Position numbers and translations under genes: made by a program. From Kiritimatiellia bacterium (GTDB lineage: Bacteria; Verrucomicrobiota; Kiritimatiellia; RFP12; UBA1067), in assembly GCA_017405115.1 (NCBI GenBank), contig JAFRBA010000124.1, positions 1-18,679 of the forward strand: a stretch of 18,679 nt of DNA. The letters are read 5' to 3'. Below the pieces are notes generated by a model. That model was not told the origin of the DNA. It saw nothing but the letters and a program-made list of their open reading frames with translations, and did not search any database. Each line of letters begins with the position of its first letter. The stretch's first letter is position 1. Below are positions 1 to 6,076 of the stretch, piece after piece.

Positions 1-509
1 AATCCATGTCTGGAGCCGCGTGGGGGCCCCCGCCGCCGCATACCGAAAGTGTCGCTGATGTCTGGTTTTGAGAATCCGCCGCCCGCGCCGTCCGCCGGCA
101 AGGGGATGGTTGGCAGCTATGTGCAGAGGATCCCTTTGTGATGTTCTCCGAGGCGGGGCTTTCAAGGCGCGTGCTGGAGGAGGTGAAGTCCTGCTATCTC
201 CCGATGGCGGAGAAGACAGGTACATTGTGGGAGGCGATGTCGTCCGACGGCTACAGCTGCTGCCATGGCTTTCCGTCGATGGCGGCGTGGCTTCTCGTGC
301 GCGACGCGCTTGGCGTAAAGGCGATAGACCGCAGAACCAAGACAGTTACGCTGTCGGTGCCGTCCGGCATCCCGCTCGACTGGTGCGAGGGGACGATTCC
401 GGTGTCGTCCACCGAGGCCGTCACCGTCAAGTGGCGGAAGTCAAATGGCGAACCTTCGTTCAATGTCGAACTCCCGCCAGGCTGGGTCGCGCGCGGGGAG
501 GACAGATGA
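1..509 (+). pseudogene. alpha-L-rhamnosidase-like (GH78-type) C-terminal fragment, frameshifted
   Basis: Only the 3' end lies in the window. From the GTG at 138 (next codon ATG at 141) an open frame runs to 509 and contains LPMAEKTGTLWE, then SCCHGFPSMAAWLL, then a beta-rich tail ending in LPPGW. This order matches the end of the (alpha/alpha)6 barrel plus C-terminal beta domain of alpha-L-rhamnosidase-like enzymes, which release terminal rhamnose from glycans. Upstream, this frame is closed by a TGA at 69-71. A different frame is open from base 1 and ends in GSYVQRIPL just before a TGA at 139-141. That segment resembles the family's GNYLRLELL helix, which directly precedes the segment after 141, so one frameshift near 136-142 would join the two. 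I read this as a frameshifted or decayed gene; a sequencing error is possible. Family assignment is moderately sure, and GH78 versus a related barrel family is not certain. Confidence 0.5.
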
Positions 510-633
510 CGCTCATGAACATTAGCATAAAACTGTGGATTGCTTAGGGCATTGCAGCTCTAGAATCCGAGAGGATGACTTTTGACGACCGAATGGTGGG
601 GCGCATCCGCACGGCGCTCAGCCCGCGAAATCC

Positions 634-1581
634 CTAGACGCGCGCGGGAACGGCCCAGCGCGGAAGCTGCGTGCGCAGCTCTACCGGGTCGCCGGACGCC
701 GGGTGGCGGAACGCCGCCGAGAGCGCGTGCAGGCAGTGTCCGACCTGGTTCTCCACGGCGAACGCACCGTAGAGCCGGTCGTTGACTATGTGGATTCCGG
801 CAAGCGCAAGCTGCGCGCGGATCTGGTGCGTCACGCCCGTCAGTATCGTCACCTCCAGGAGCGTTCGCTCCTCGCATTCGACCGACGTGCGGCCCACCGG
901 CCTGAACGCGGTCACGGCGTGCAGCGGCCTCAGGCCCTCGCACTGCGCGCGCGTGAGCCGGTTGCGCCGGAAGTCGATCATCCGGCAGAAGGGGAGCGTA
1001 GGGTCGTGGACGAGGTCGTTCTCCAGCGTGCCGCCCGCGGCCACCGTGCCCTCTACCAGCGCGAGGTACGTCTTGCGCACGGTCTGAGCGGCGAACTGCC
1101 CGCGCAGCGCCGCGAACGACTTGGCCGTGCGCGCGACCAGCACTAGACCGGACGTGTCCGCGTCGATGCGGTGCACCGCGCCTGCCATGAGGGGACTGTC
1201 CCCAATCTCTCGGCACTCGGGGTGGCGGGCTACGACGCCGTTCATTAGGGTTCCCGTCTCCCGGCATGTAAGCGGCTGGACGGGCATTCCGGCGGGCTTG
1301 TCGAACGCCATCATCCATTCGTCCTCGAACACGCACGGCGCATGGACGGAGCCGTCCGGCATGACTCGGTTGTCGGAAGCCTCGGAGAGCCTGAGCACTT
1401 CGATGCGTTCTCCGCCGCGGAGCTTCGCGCCCTTGGTGGAACGGCGGCCGTCGAGCAGCACGTCGCCTGCGGCTATCGCCTCGCGCACAAAGGCGCGCGT
1501 AGACGTCGGGAACTCCGCGAGGACTGCGGCGTCAAGCCTTGCGCCGCCCTCGCCGACGGAAATCGTCTGCCGGGTGATCAT
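634..1581 (-). CDS. RluA-family RNA pseudouridine synthase with S4 domain
   Basis: The 315-aa protein should convert specific uridines in rRNA or tRNA to pseudouridine. Residues about 12-65 form an S4-type RNA-binding domain. The catalytic domain starts near residue 85 (FDKPAGMPV) and carries the signature HRIDADTSGLVLVA, with Asp140 in the position of the catalytic aspartate. Later segments such as RKTYLALVEG and TGVTHQIRAQLALAGIHIV are typical of RluA/RluC/RluD members. Which RNA site it modifies cannot be told. It is the last gene of a minus-strand group, 36 bp after the small lipoprotein gene, with no strong ribosome binding site before the ATG. Residues 126-131 (IGDSPL) are encoded by a short palindromic repeat also found at 7582-7594, which looks like an in-frame insertion just ahead of the catalytic motif. 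Confidence 0.92.
   Translation of the reverse strand: MITRQTISVGEGGARLDAAVLAEFPTSTRAFVREAIAAGDVLLDGRRSTKGAKLRGGERIEVLRLSEASDNRVMPDGSVHAPCVFEDEWMMAFDKPAGMPVQPLTCRETGTLMNGVVARHPECREIGDSPLMAGAVHRIDADTSGLVLVARTAKSFAALRGQFAAQTVRKTYLALVEGTVAAGGTLENDLVHDPTLPFCRMIDFRRNRLTRAQCEGLRPLHAVTAFRPVGRTSVECEERTLLEVTILTGVTHQIRAQLALAGIHIVNDRLYGAFAVENQVGHCLHALSAAFRHPASGDPVELRTQLPRWAVPARV
1191..1203. repeat. 13-bp palindrome GGGGACTGTCCCC inside the rluA-type gene
   Basis: The sequence is an inverted repeat around a central base and occurs again, identical, at 7582-7594 in the uvrC-GH2 intergenic region. Here it lies in coding sequence and contributes the residues IGDSPL just before the catalytic HRID motif. The core CTGTCCCC also appears in the larger element at 9820-9874. 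It looks like one of a dispersed family of short palindromes, with insertion in frame. Confidence 0.6.
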
Positions 1582-1617
1582 GACTGGTTTCGGCGGTCTT
1601 GGCCGACGCGCGCGCCG

Positions 1618-1785
1618 TCAGTCGTAGCGGTCCATGAGGGAAGGCGCGATGGGCGCTATGCCCTCCCAGCTCCGGTTGGAGGCCCACGGAAGCTCCGTGT
1701 CCTCGGCCGTGTCGGCCAGGCAGCCTGCGAGCGCCACGAGCGCGCAGGCCGCGGCCACGGCCTTAATCAGCGAAGACGACGTCAT
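1618..1785 (-). CDS. small lipoprotein, 55 aa
   Basis: An ATG at 1785 opens a 55-codon frame that overlaps the end of the upstream coiled-coil gene by 23 nt in another frame. The product starts MTSSSLIKAVAAACALVALAGC: a short n-region with one Lys, a hydrophobic core, and a lipobox LAGC with Cys22 as the acylation site. The mature part is only 34 residues (PWASNRSWEGIAP in the middle, ending MDRYD), acidic at first and aromatic later. It should be exported by Sec, lipidated and anchored in a membrane. Its function is unknown. Short lipoproteins with a PW...WEG motif fit my recollection of PVC-group genomes, but I cannot check this. The overlap implies translational coupling with the upstream gene. 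Confidence 0.72.
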   Translation of the reverse strand: MTSSSLIKAVAAACALVALAGCLADTAEDTELPWASNRSWEGIAPIAPSLMDRYD

Positions 1786-2890
1786 TGACGGAAAGCTTGT
1801 CCTGCTCCCACGAACCGAGGATGTCGCAGATGACGAAGTTCTTGCCCCTGACTTCCTGGCGGAGGCGGATGCGGCCGACGAACTCCTTGGCGGGTCCGTT
1901 GAAGCCGGGCCGCTTCACGCTGAGCTCGATCGCGGGCAGCGGCGTGTTCGGGTTGTCGCCCTTGAGCTCCTTCATGGCCTCGGGCGTGAATGCGACGATC
2001 GCGAACATGTTCTCGTTGTCGGCCTCGACGATCTTGCCCTTGTCGCCAGCCGGCAGCGACGTGACTGCCGTTCCGGCGCCTGCCGACGTCGCGCCCTGCG
2101 TCTGGATGGAGGACTTGAGCAGCTGCTTGAGGTTCTCGATCATCTTGTCGCGCTTGGCGACCTCCTCCTTCTGGGCCTCGGCCTCGTCCTTCGCCGTGGC
2201 GACCTCGTCCTTCAGCGAGGTGATTTCGCTGTTGAGCTCGTCGATCTGGCCCTTGATCTTCGTGATCTGGTTCTCGAGGTTCGTCTTGTCCTCCTCGAGC
2301 TTGGCGACCTTGGCCTTCTCCTCTTCGATCGTCACCTTGTCCTGCCGGGCCTCGGGCTTAAGCTTGTTGATCTCCGACACGGCGGACTCCAGCTTGGAGC
2401 GAAGGTCCGCGAGCGCGGCGCGCGTGTTGTTGAGCCGCTCCTGCTGCGACTTCGCCGAGTTGAAGAGCTGGTCGAGCAGCTTGTCCTCGTCGCTGCCGCG
2501 CGTCATGGGCTGGTTGCCGTCCATCACCGGGTTGCCCTCGGGGTCGCGGACGTAGACGGAGCGGAGCCCGGTGCGCTGGTTCTCCCAGTTGTACGTCTCG
2601 AGGTTCGCCTGCTCGAGCGGCGCGCGGTAGTCCTCGAGGACGTTCTCCATGTCGGGCGAGTCGACGAGCTTCGCCTCGACGGGAGACGCGTCCTTGCGAA
2701 TCTCGAAAGTCGCGTTCTTGTCGGGCTCGGCCTTCTCGATGGTGCGGGCTAGCTTGACGAGGTAGTCCTCCTGCATTCGGTTGCGGTCGGTGAGCTCGTC
2801 GCGCTTTTTGTTCAGCTGCAACTCGAAGAACAGCGCTGCGGATGCAAGCGCCAGGAACACGTAGACTAGAACGTGCAGAACTTTATTCAT
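1763..2890 (-). CDS. membrane-anchored coiled-coil protein, unknown function
   Basis: The product is 375 aa if started at the ATG at 2890; longer in-frame extensions cross the promoter and were rejected. Residues 4-22 form one N-terminal membrane segment followed by charged residues, so the bulk should be periplasmic. Residues about 145-262 are a long, lysine- and glutamate-rich coiled coil with heptad spacing. Residues about 283-375 form a compact beta-rich domain: GKIVEADNENMFAIVAF, then VGRIRLRQEV, then NFVICDILG and a final LSVNDVVFAD. That pattern resembles small beta-barrel domains at the C-terminus of envelope coiled-coil proteins in PVC bacteria; this is inference. It is the first gene of a minus-strand group with the lipoprotein and rluA-type genes. 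A structural envelope role seems likely, but I do not recognise a named family. Confidence 0.85.
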   Translation of the reverse strand: MNKVLHVLVYVFLALASAALFFELQLNKKRDELTDRNRMQEDYLVKLARTIEKAEPDKNATFEIRKDASPVEAKLVDSPDMENVLEDYRAPLEQANLETYNWENQRTGLRSVYVRDPEGNPVMDGNQPMTRGSDEDKLLDQLFNSAKSQQERLNNTRAALADLRSKLESAVSEINKLKPEARQDKVTIEEEKAKVAKLEEDKTNLENQITKIKGQIDELNSEITSLKDEVATAKDEAEAQKEEVAKRDKMIENLKQLLKSSIQTQGATSAGAGTAVTSLPAGDKGKIVEADNENMFAIVAFTPEAMKELKGDNPNTPLPAIELSVKRPGFNGPAKEFVGRIRLRQEVRGKNFVICDILGSWEQDKLSVNDVVFAD

Positions 2891-2921
2891 TTCGTAGGTA
2901 CCTTTTTGCTGTCTGGGGGGA

Positions 2922-2950
2922 ATGATACACAATTTTTGTCTTTTGTGCAA
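2922..2950 (-). promoter_or_regulatory. sigma70-type promoter for the minus-strand operon
   Basis: Read on the minus strand there is TTGCAC at 2950-2945, a 17-nt spacer, and TATCAT at 2927-2922, about 30 nt upstream of the ATG at 2890. Transcription would leave a short leader of about 25 nt. The promoter is divergent from the tgt promoter, whose -10 box lies 22 bp to the right of this -35 box. Confidence 0.65.
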
Positions 2951-2971
2951 GTGGGAAATGTCAGATTTTGG

Positions 2972-2977
2972 TAAAAT
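2972..2977 (+). promoter_or_regulatory. -10 box for a leaderless tgt transcript
   Basis: TAAAAT lies in the context TTTTGGTAAAAT. The GTG start codon of tgt begins 8 nt after its last base, so transcription should begin at or next to the start codon. No ribosome binding site precedes the GTG. The TTTGG prefix is shared with the -10 boxes at 15806 and 18451. Confidence 0.6.
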
Positions 2978-2984
2978 ATGCGCC

Positions 2985-4094
2985 GTGAGTTTTGAGGTCA
3001 TAAGAGAGGATTGCCGCACGAAGGCGCGCCTGGGAAGGCTCTCGACCCCCCACGGGGCCGTGGAAACGCCCGTTTTCATGGACGTCGGCACATGCGCCAC
3101 AGTGAAGGCGCTGGAGCCGCGCGACCTCTCCGAGACGGGCGCGCAGGTGGTCCTCGGCAACACCTACCACCTGATGCTCCGCCCCGGCGCCGAGGTCATC
3201 GCGGCCGCAGGCGGCCTTCACCGCTTCATGCGCTGGGACGGCCCGATCCTCACCGACTCCGGCGGCTTCCAGGTCTTCTCGCTCGCGAAGATGCGCCGGA
3301 TGACGGAGGACGGATGCCTCTTCAACTCGCACATCGACGGGCACGAGTTCTTCCTCGGGCCCAGGGAGTCCATGGCAATGCAGCGAGTCCTCGGCAGCGA
3401 CATTGCGATGGTGTTCGACGAGTGCCTGCCATACCCCTGCGACCGCGACAGGGCCGAGAAGTCCGTCGAGCAGACGATCCGCTGGGCCGCTCGCTCAAAG
3501 GCCGAGCCGCACGCAGAGGGCCAGCAGGTGTTCGGCATAGTCCAGGGCGGGGTCTACGGAGACCTTCGGAGGCGCTGCGCCGAGGCGCTCGTCGAGATCG
3601 GCTTCGACGGCTACGCCATCGGTGGGGTCTCCGTCGGCGAGCCGGAGGAGGAGATGTACCGCGCCGTCGAGGCGTCCGTCCCGTCCCTGCCCGCGGACAG
3701 CCCGCGCTACGTCATGGGTCTCGGCGTGATGCACCAGATGGCGGAGTGCGTCGCGCGCGGCGTGGACATGTTCGACTGCGTCATCCCGACGCGTGTCGCG
3801 CGCCACGGAACGGCCATCACGCGCCGCGGCAACGTGGCCATCAAGGCCGCGAAGTGGGCGTTCGACCAGGGGCCCGTGGAGGATGGCTGCGACTGCTACT
3901 GCTGCCGCACGTTCACGCGCTCCTACGTGCGCCACCTGCTCAACTGCGGCGAGATACTCGGCCTCCGCCTGCTCACCATACACAACGTCCACGCTCTCAA
4001 CAGGTTTATGCGGGAGATGCGCGCCGCCCTGGCGGACGGCACGTTCCCGGAATGGAAAGAACAAGTCAGGAAGGAAACAACACAAGATGAATAG
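2985..4094 (+). CDS. tgt: queuine tRNA-ribosyltransferase (tRNA-guanine transglycosylase)
   Basis: The enzyme swaps guanine 34 in GUN-anticodon tRNAs for preQ1, a step of queuosine synthesis. The 369-aa product has the expected landmarks in order: AVETPVFMDVGT near the N-terminus, DSGGFQVFSL with the catalytic-site Asp, VFGIVQGG, the nucleophile region MFDCVIPTR, and a zinc site CDCYCCRTFTRSYVRHL with three Cys and one His. I chose the GTG at 2985 because the protein family starts there (FEVIREDCRTKARLG) and because a -10 box sits just upstream. An in-frame ATG at 2922 would overlap both divergent promoters. The segment GLGVMHQM replaces the more usual G-G-TPEDL. The gene overlaps yajC by 8 nt, a common pairing. 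No doubt about the family. Confidence 0.97.
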   Translation: MSFEVIREDCRTKARLGRLSTPHGAVETPVFMDVGTCATVKALEPRDLSETGAQVVLGNTYHLMLRPGAEVIAAAGGLHRFMRWDGPILTDSGGFQVFSLAKMRRMTEDGCLFNSHIDGHEFFLGPRESMAMQRVLGSDIAMVFDECLPYPCDRDRAEKSVEQTIRWAARSKAEPHAEGQQVFGIVQGGVYGDLRRRCAEALVEIGFDGYAIGGVSVGEPEEEMYRAVEASVPSLPADSPRYVMGLGVMHQMAECVARGVDMFDCVIPTRVARHGTAITRRGNVAIKAAKWAFDQGPVEDGCDCYCCRTFTRSYVRHLLNCGEILGLRLLTIHNVHALNRFMREMRAALADGTFPEWKEQVRKETTQDE

Positions 4095-4428
4095 CGCAAC
4101 AATGCTATGCGACGCGGCGCCCGCGCCGCAGCCACAGCAGCAGGCGGGCGGCATGGGCATGCTCGTGCCGATGCTCCTCATACTCGCGATCTTCTACTTC
4201 ATGATGATCCGCCCGCAGCAGCGCAAGGAGAAGGAGCGCCGCCGCATGATCGACGAGCTGCGCGCCGGGGCGAAGATCGTCTTCGCGGGCGGCCTCATGG
4301 GCACGATCGCCGAGGCGACCGAGAAGACGTTCCGCGTCGAGATCTCCCCCGGAACGACCATCGAGATCGCACGCAGCTGCGTGACGGCGGTCATACCGCC
4401 CGCCGGAGTGGAAGAGGGGAAGAAGTAA
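4087..4428 (+). CDS. yajC: preprotein translocase subunit YajC
   Basis: The 113-aa single-span inner-membrane protein is an accessory of the SecDF-YajC complex. After a Gln/Pro-rich N-terminus there is a membrane helix at about residues 23-41 (GMLVPMLLILAIFYFMMI) followed at once by RPQQRKEKERRRM, the cytoplasmic signature, and by LRAGAKIVFAGGLMGTIAE, the family's small beta domain. The start is the ATG that overlaps the tgt stop region; AGGAAGG lies about 12 nt upstream. The tgt-yajC order is classic. secD does not follow as it often does; a LysM gene lies there instead. Confidence 0.93.
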   Translation: MNSATMLCDAAPAPQPQQQAGGMGMLVPMLLILAIFYFMMIRPQQRKEKERRRMIDELRAGAKIVFAGGLMGTIAEATEKTFRVEISPGTTIEIARSCVTAVIPPAGVEEGKK

Positions 4429-4437
4429 GCCCGGCAC

Positions 4438-5322
4438 ATGGCGTTCTCGCGCGGCAAGTTCGGCATCGAGTACATCCAGAGAAAGCCCGACGAAGAGTCG
4501 TCCGGACTGGGCTGGGTCGTGGTCGTCGTCGCGCTGGTCGCGCTGGTTTCCTTTGCATGGACTATTGCCCGCCGCATCGGCTCGGACGATCCGGACCTGT
4601 CGGTTCCGCCGCCTGGACCGCCTGCGATTGCGGAGGTCGCCCCGACCGCCACGCCCGATCCTCCGGCCGCCGAACCGACGCCCCTTGCGCCGCCGACCGA
4701 GGCGTCCGGACTGCCGGCCCTGCCGGTCGCGCTCGAGAACCGCCCTGTGCAGGCCCGCAACCTGCTGATGCGGCTTGAGGAGGCGGACAGGAGGCGCGAC
4801 GTCGAGATGGCCGTCTCGACCATCGAGCAGCTCCGCTCCCTCCCAGGCGCGCCGGTCGCCGACCTCGACGACAAGCTCGCGCGGCGGCTCGGGGCGCTCA
4901 ACATGCTGCGTCTGTTCACCAACCGCTACCCGCGGTGGGTGCGCAGCGTGGTGGTCAAGCGCGGCGACTCGGCTTCCCGCATCGCCGCGGAGAACGGCTC
5001 CACCCTTGCGTCCCTTTCGCGCCTCAATGGCGGAAAGGTCGACAGGATCGTGCTCGGCAGCCGCGTCTACGTGATGGACCACCCGCGCTTCGCGCTGGTC
5101 GTCCACAGGCGCACGAGCATCGCCGACCTGTCGCTCAACGGCAAGTTCTTCAAGCGCTACGACCTCGCGGGCGAGGTCCGCGGCCAGGCAGGCGCCTATG
5201 AGATGTCCACTGGCGCGCGCACCATCTGGCGGACCATCGGCGCCTGCTTCCGCCCCGACGACCGCGCCGAGCTGGAGATGCTGCTGCCGTCCAGCGCGCG
5301 CGTGCTCATTTCCGAGATGTGA
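4438..5322 (+). CDS. membrane-anchored LysM protein with degenerate L,D-transpeptidase-like C-terminus
   Basis: The 294-aa product has a cytoplasmic N-terminus, one membrane helix at about 24-44, a Pro/Ala-rich linker at 55-95, a helical segment at 100-165, and a LysM domain at about 170-213 (VVVKRGDSASRIAAENGS, LSRLNG, IVLGSRVYV) expected to bind peptidoglycan. Residues 217-294 start FALVVHRRTSIADLSLNGKF and end ACFRPDDRAELEMLLPSSAR. These resemble the first strands and the last catalytic block of a YkuD L,D-transpeptidase, with Cys270 near the place of the catalytic Cys. The middle of the domain, including the conserved His, is missing, so catalysis is doubtful. Likely role: periplasmic wall-binding protein. 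It starts 9 nt after yajC and is probably in the tgt operon. LysM is clear; the YkuD relation is inference. Confidence 0.85.
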   Translation: MAFSRGKFGIEYIQRKPDEESSGLGWVVVVVALVALVSFAWTIARRIGSDDPDLSVPPPGPPAIAEVAPTATPDPPAAEPTPLAPPTEASGLPALPVALENRPVQARNLLMRLEEADRRRDVEMAVSTIEQLRSLPGAPVADLDDKLARRLGALNMLRLFTNRYPRWVRSVVVKRGDSASRIAAENGSTLASLSRLNGGKVDRIVLGSRVYVMDHPRFALVVHRRTSIADLSLNGKFFKRYDLAGEVRGQAGAYEMSTGARTIWRTIGACFRPDDRAELEMLLPSSARVLISEM

Positions 5323-5330
5323 GGGCCTGG

Positions 5331-5755
5331 ATGAAGAGTCTTCACTTGTTTGTCCTTTTGCGAAAGGCCCGTCCTTTCCGCGAGCGCATCCTGGAGGACC
5401 TGGCGCGGGAGTTCACGGTGCTCGAGCGCATCGACGTTCGGTGGCCATGGTGGCGGACGCCGGCGCTTATGCGCGCGTTCTACTCGGACCGCCGTTGGAT
5501 CCGCTGGATCAAGAAGGCCATCACTTGCGGCGCCTGGTCGTTTGATGCCGTGCTGGTACGGGACGAACATCCCGACATCGCCGAGCGGCGCGAGCTGGAC
5601 TACTTCGCTGTCGAGAACAAGCGCGTCCGCGACGTGCAGAAGAAATACTGGCAGTGGGCGGGCGTTGGCGCGTCCACGCCTCGGCGACGCCGGAGGAAAC
5701 GCTCTACCAGTACCGCTTTCTGAAGGGAAGCAGAAATCTCCGCCTGCCGCTGTAG
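5331..5755 (+). pseudogene. conserved protein of unknown function, interrupted by a frameshift
   Basis: From the ATG at 5331 the frame reads MKSLHLFVLLRKARPFRERI and continues through AVLVRDEHPDIAERRELDYF to KKYWQWAG near 5661, then degrades into an Arg-rich tail ending at 5723. A neighbouring frame takes over at about 5663 with RWRVHASATPEETLYQYRFL and stops at 5755. The joined product would be about 141 aa and reads as one smooth protein, so one base appears lost in the GC-rich stretch around 5658-5668. The combination of D-E-H-P near an internal strand and a VHAS-TPEET tail resembles a small family I associate loosely with surface-polysaccharide loci. I cannot name it. It begins 8 nt after the LysM gene. 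The frameshift could be real decay, an assembly error or programmed slippage. Confidence 0.6.
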
Positions 5756-5768
5756 ACGCCGTAGGCGG
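5740..5768 (+). terminator. weak hairpin after the tgt operon
   Basis: CCGCCT at 5740-5745 pairs with AGGCGG at 5763-5768, extendable by one wobble and one GC pair. It overlaps the stop region of the frameshifted gene and ends directly before the tatA -35 box. There is no U-run, so factor-independent termination is uncertain. Confidence 0.3.
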
Positions 5769-5797
5769 TTGATTTCCGCGCCGAAATTCGGTATCAT
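5769..5797 (+). promoter_or_regulatory. sigma70-type promoter for tatA-uvrC
   Basis: TTGATT at 5769-5774, a 17-nt spacer, and TATCAT at 5792-5797 sit 35 nt upstream of the tatA ATG. A strong ribosome binding site AGGAGG at 5820-5825 follows. Unlike several other promoters here, this one produces a leader with a Shine-Dalgarno sequence. Confidence 0.65.
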
Positions 5798-5832
5798 ATG
5801 AACCGGTAAACAACGAATCAGGAGGTAGAGAG

Positions 5833-6060
5833 ATGGTTTTCGGATTTCTTCAGAACATCGGCCCGTGGCAGCTCGTGATCTGCCTCGCGGTCGCCTTTGT
5901 CCTGTTCGGCGGAGCCAAGAAGATCCCCGAACTGGCCAAGTCGCTAGGCAAGGCCAAGAGCGAGTTCAAGAAGGGACTTGCCGAAGGCGAGAGGGAAGTC
6001 GCAGAGGCGGAGGCGGAGGAGAAGGAGAAGTCCGCCGAGCCCGCGAAGGAGCTCGTCTGA
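5833..6060 (+). CDS. tatA: twin-arginine translocase subunit TatA/TatE
   Basis: The 75-aa protein has a short periplasmic N-terminus, a membrane helix at about residues 11-25 (PWQLVICLAVAFVLF), the FGG hinge, and an amphipathic helix starting KKIPELAKSLGKAKSEFKKG, followed by an acidic, Glu/Ala/Lys-rich tail. This is the TatA architecture; the protein should oligomerise to form the pore that exports folded proteins. Length fits TatA rather than TatB. It has its own promoter and a strong ribosome binding site 7 nt upstream. No tatC is present in the window. uvrC begins 16 bp downstream and is probably cotranscribed. Confidence 0.93.
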   Translation: MVFGFLQNIGPWQLVICLAVAFVLFGGAKKIPELAKSLGKAKSEFKKGLAEGEREVAEAEAEEKEKSAEPAKELV

Positions 6061-6076
6061 CGTCGACGGCGTCGCT

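Noticed and set aside
1634..2752. Long plus-strand open frame, 372 codons, Leu/Val/Arg-rich
   Set aside because: It is the antisense shadow of the coiled-coil gene, whose Glu/Lys-rich codons read as Leu/Val on the other strand. The minus-strand product has a membrane helix, heptads and a promoter.
2922..2984. Upstream ATG start for tgt
   Set aside because: It would add 21 residues that match nothing in the family and would overlap the -10 boxes of both divergent promoters; GTG at 2985 fits the family start.
5978..6076. Upstream start for uvrC
   Set aside because: The extra residues are an Arg/Ser-rich shadow of the tatA tail; the standard UvrC N-terminus begins at the GTG at 6077.
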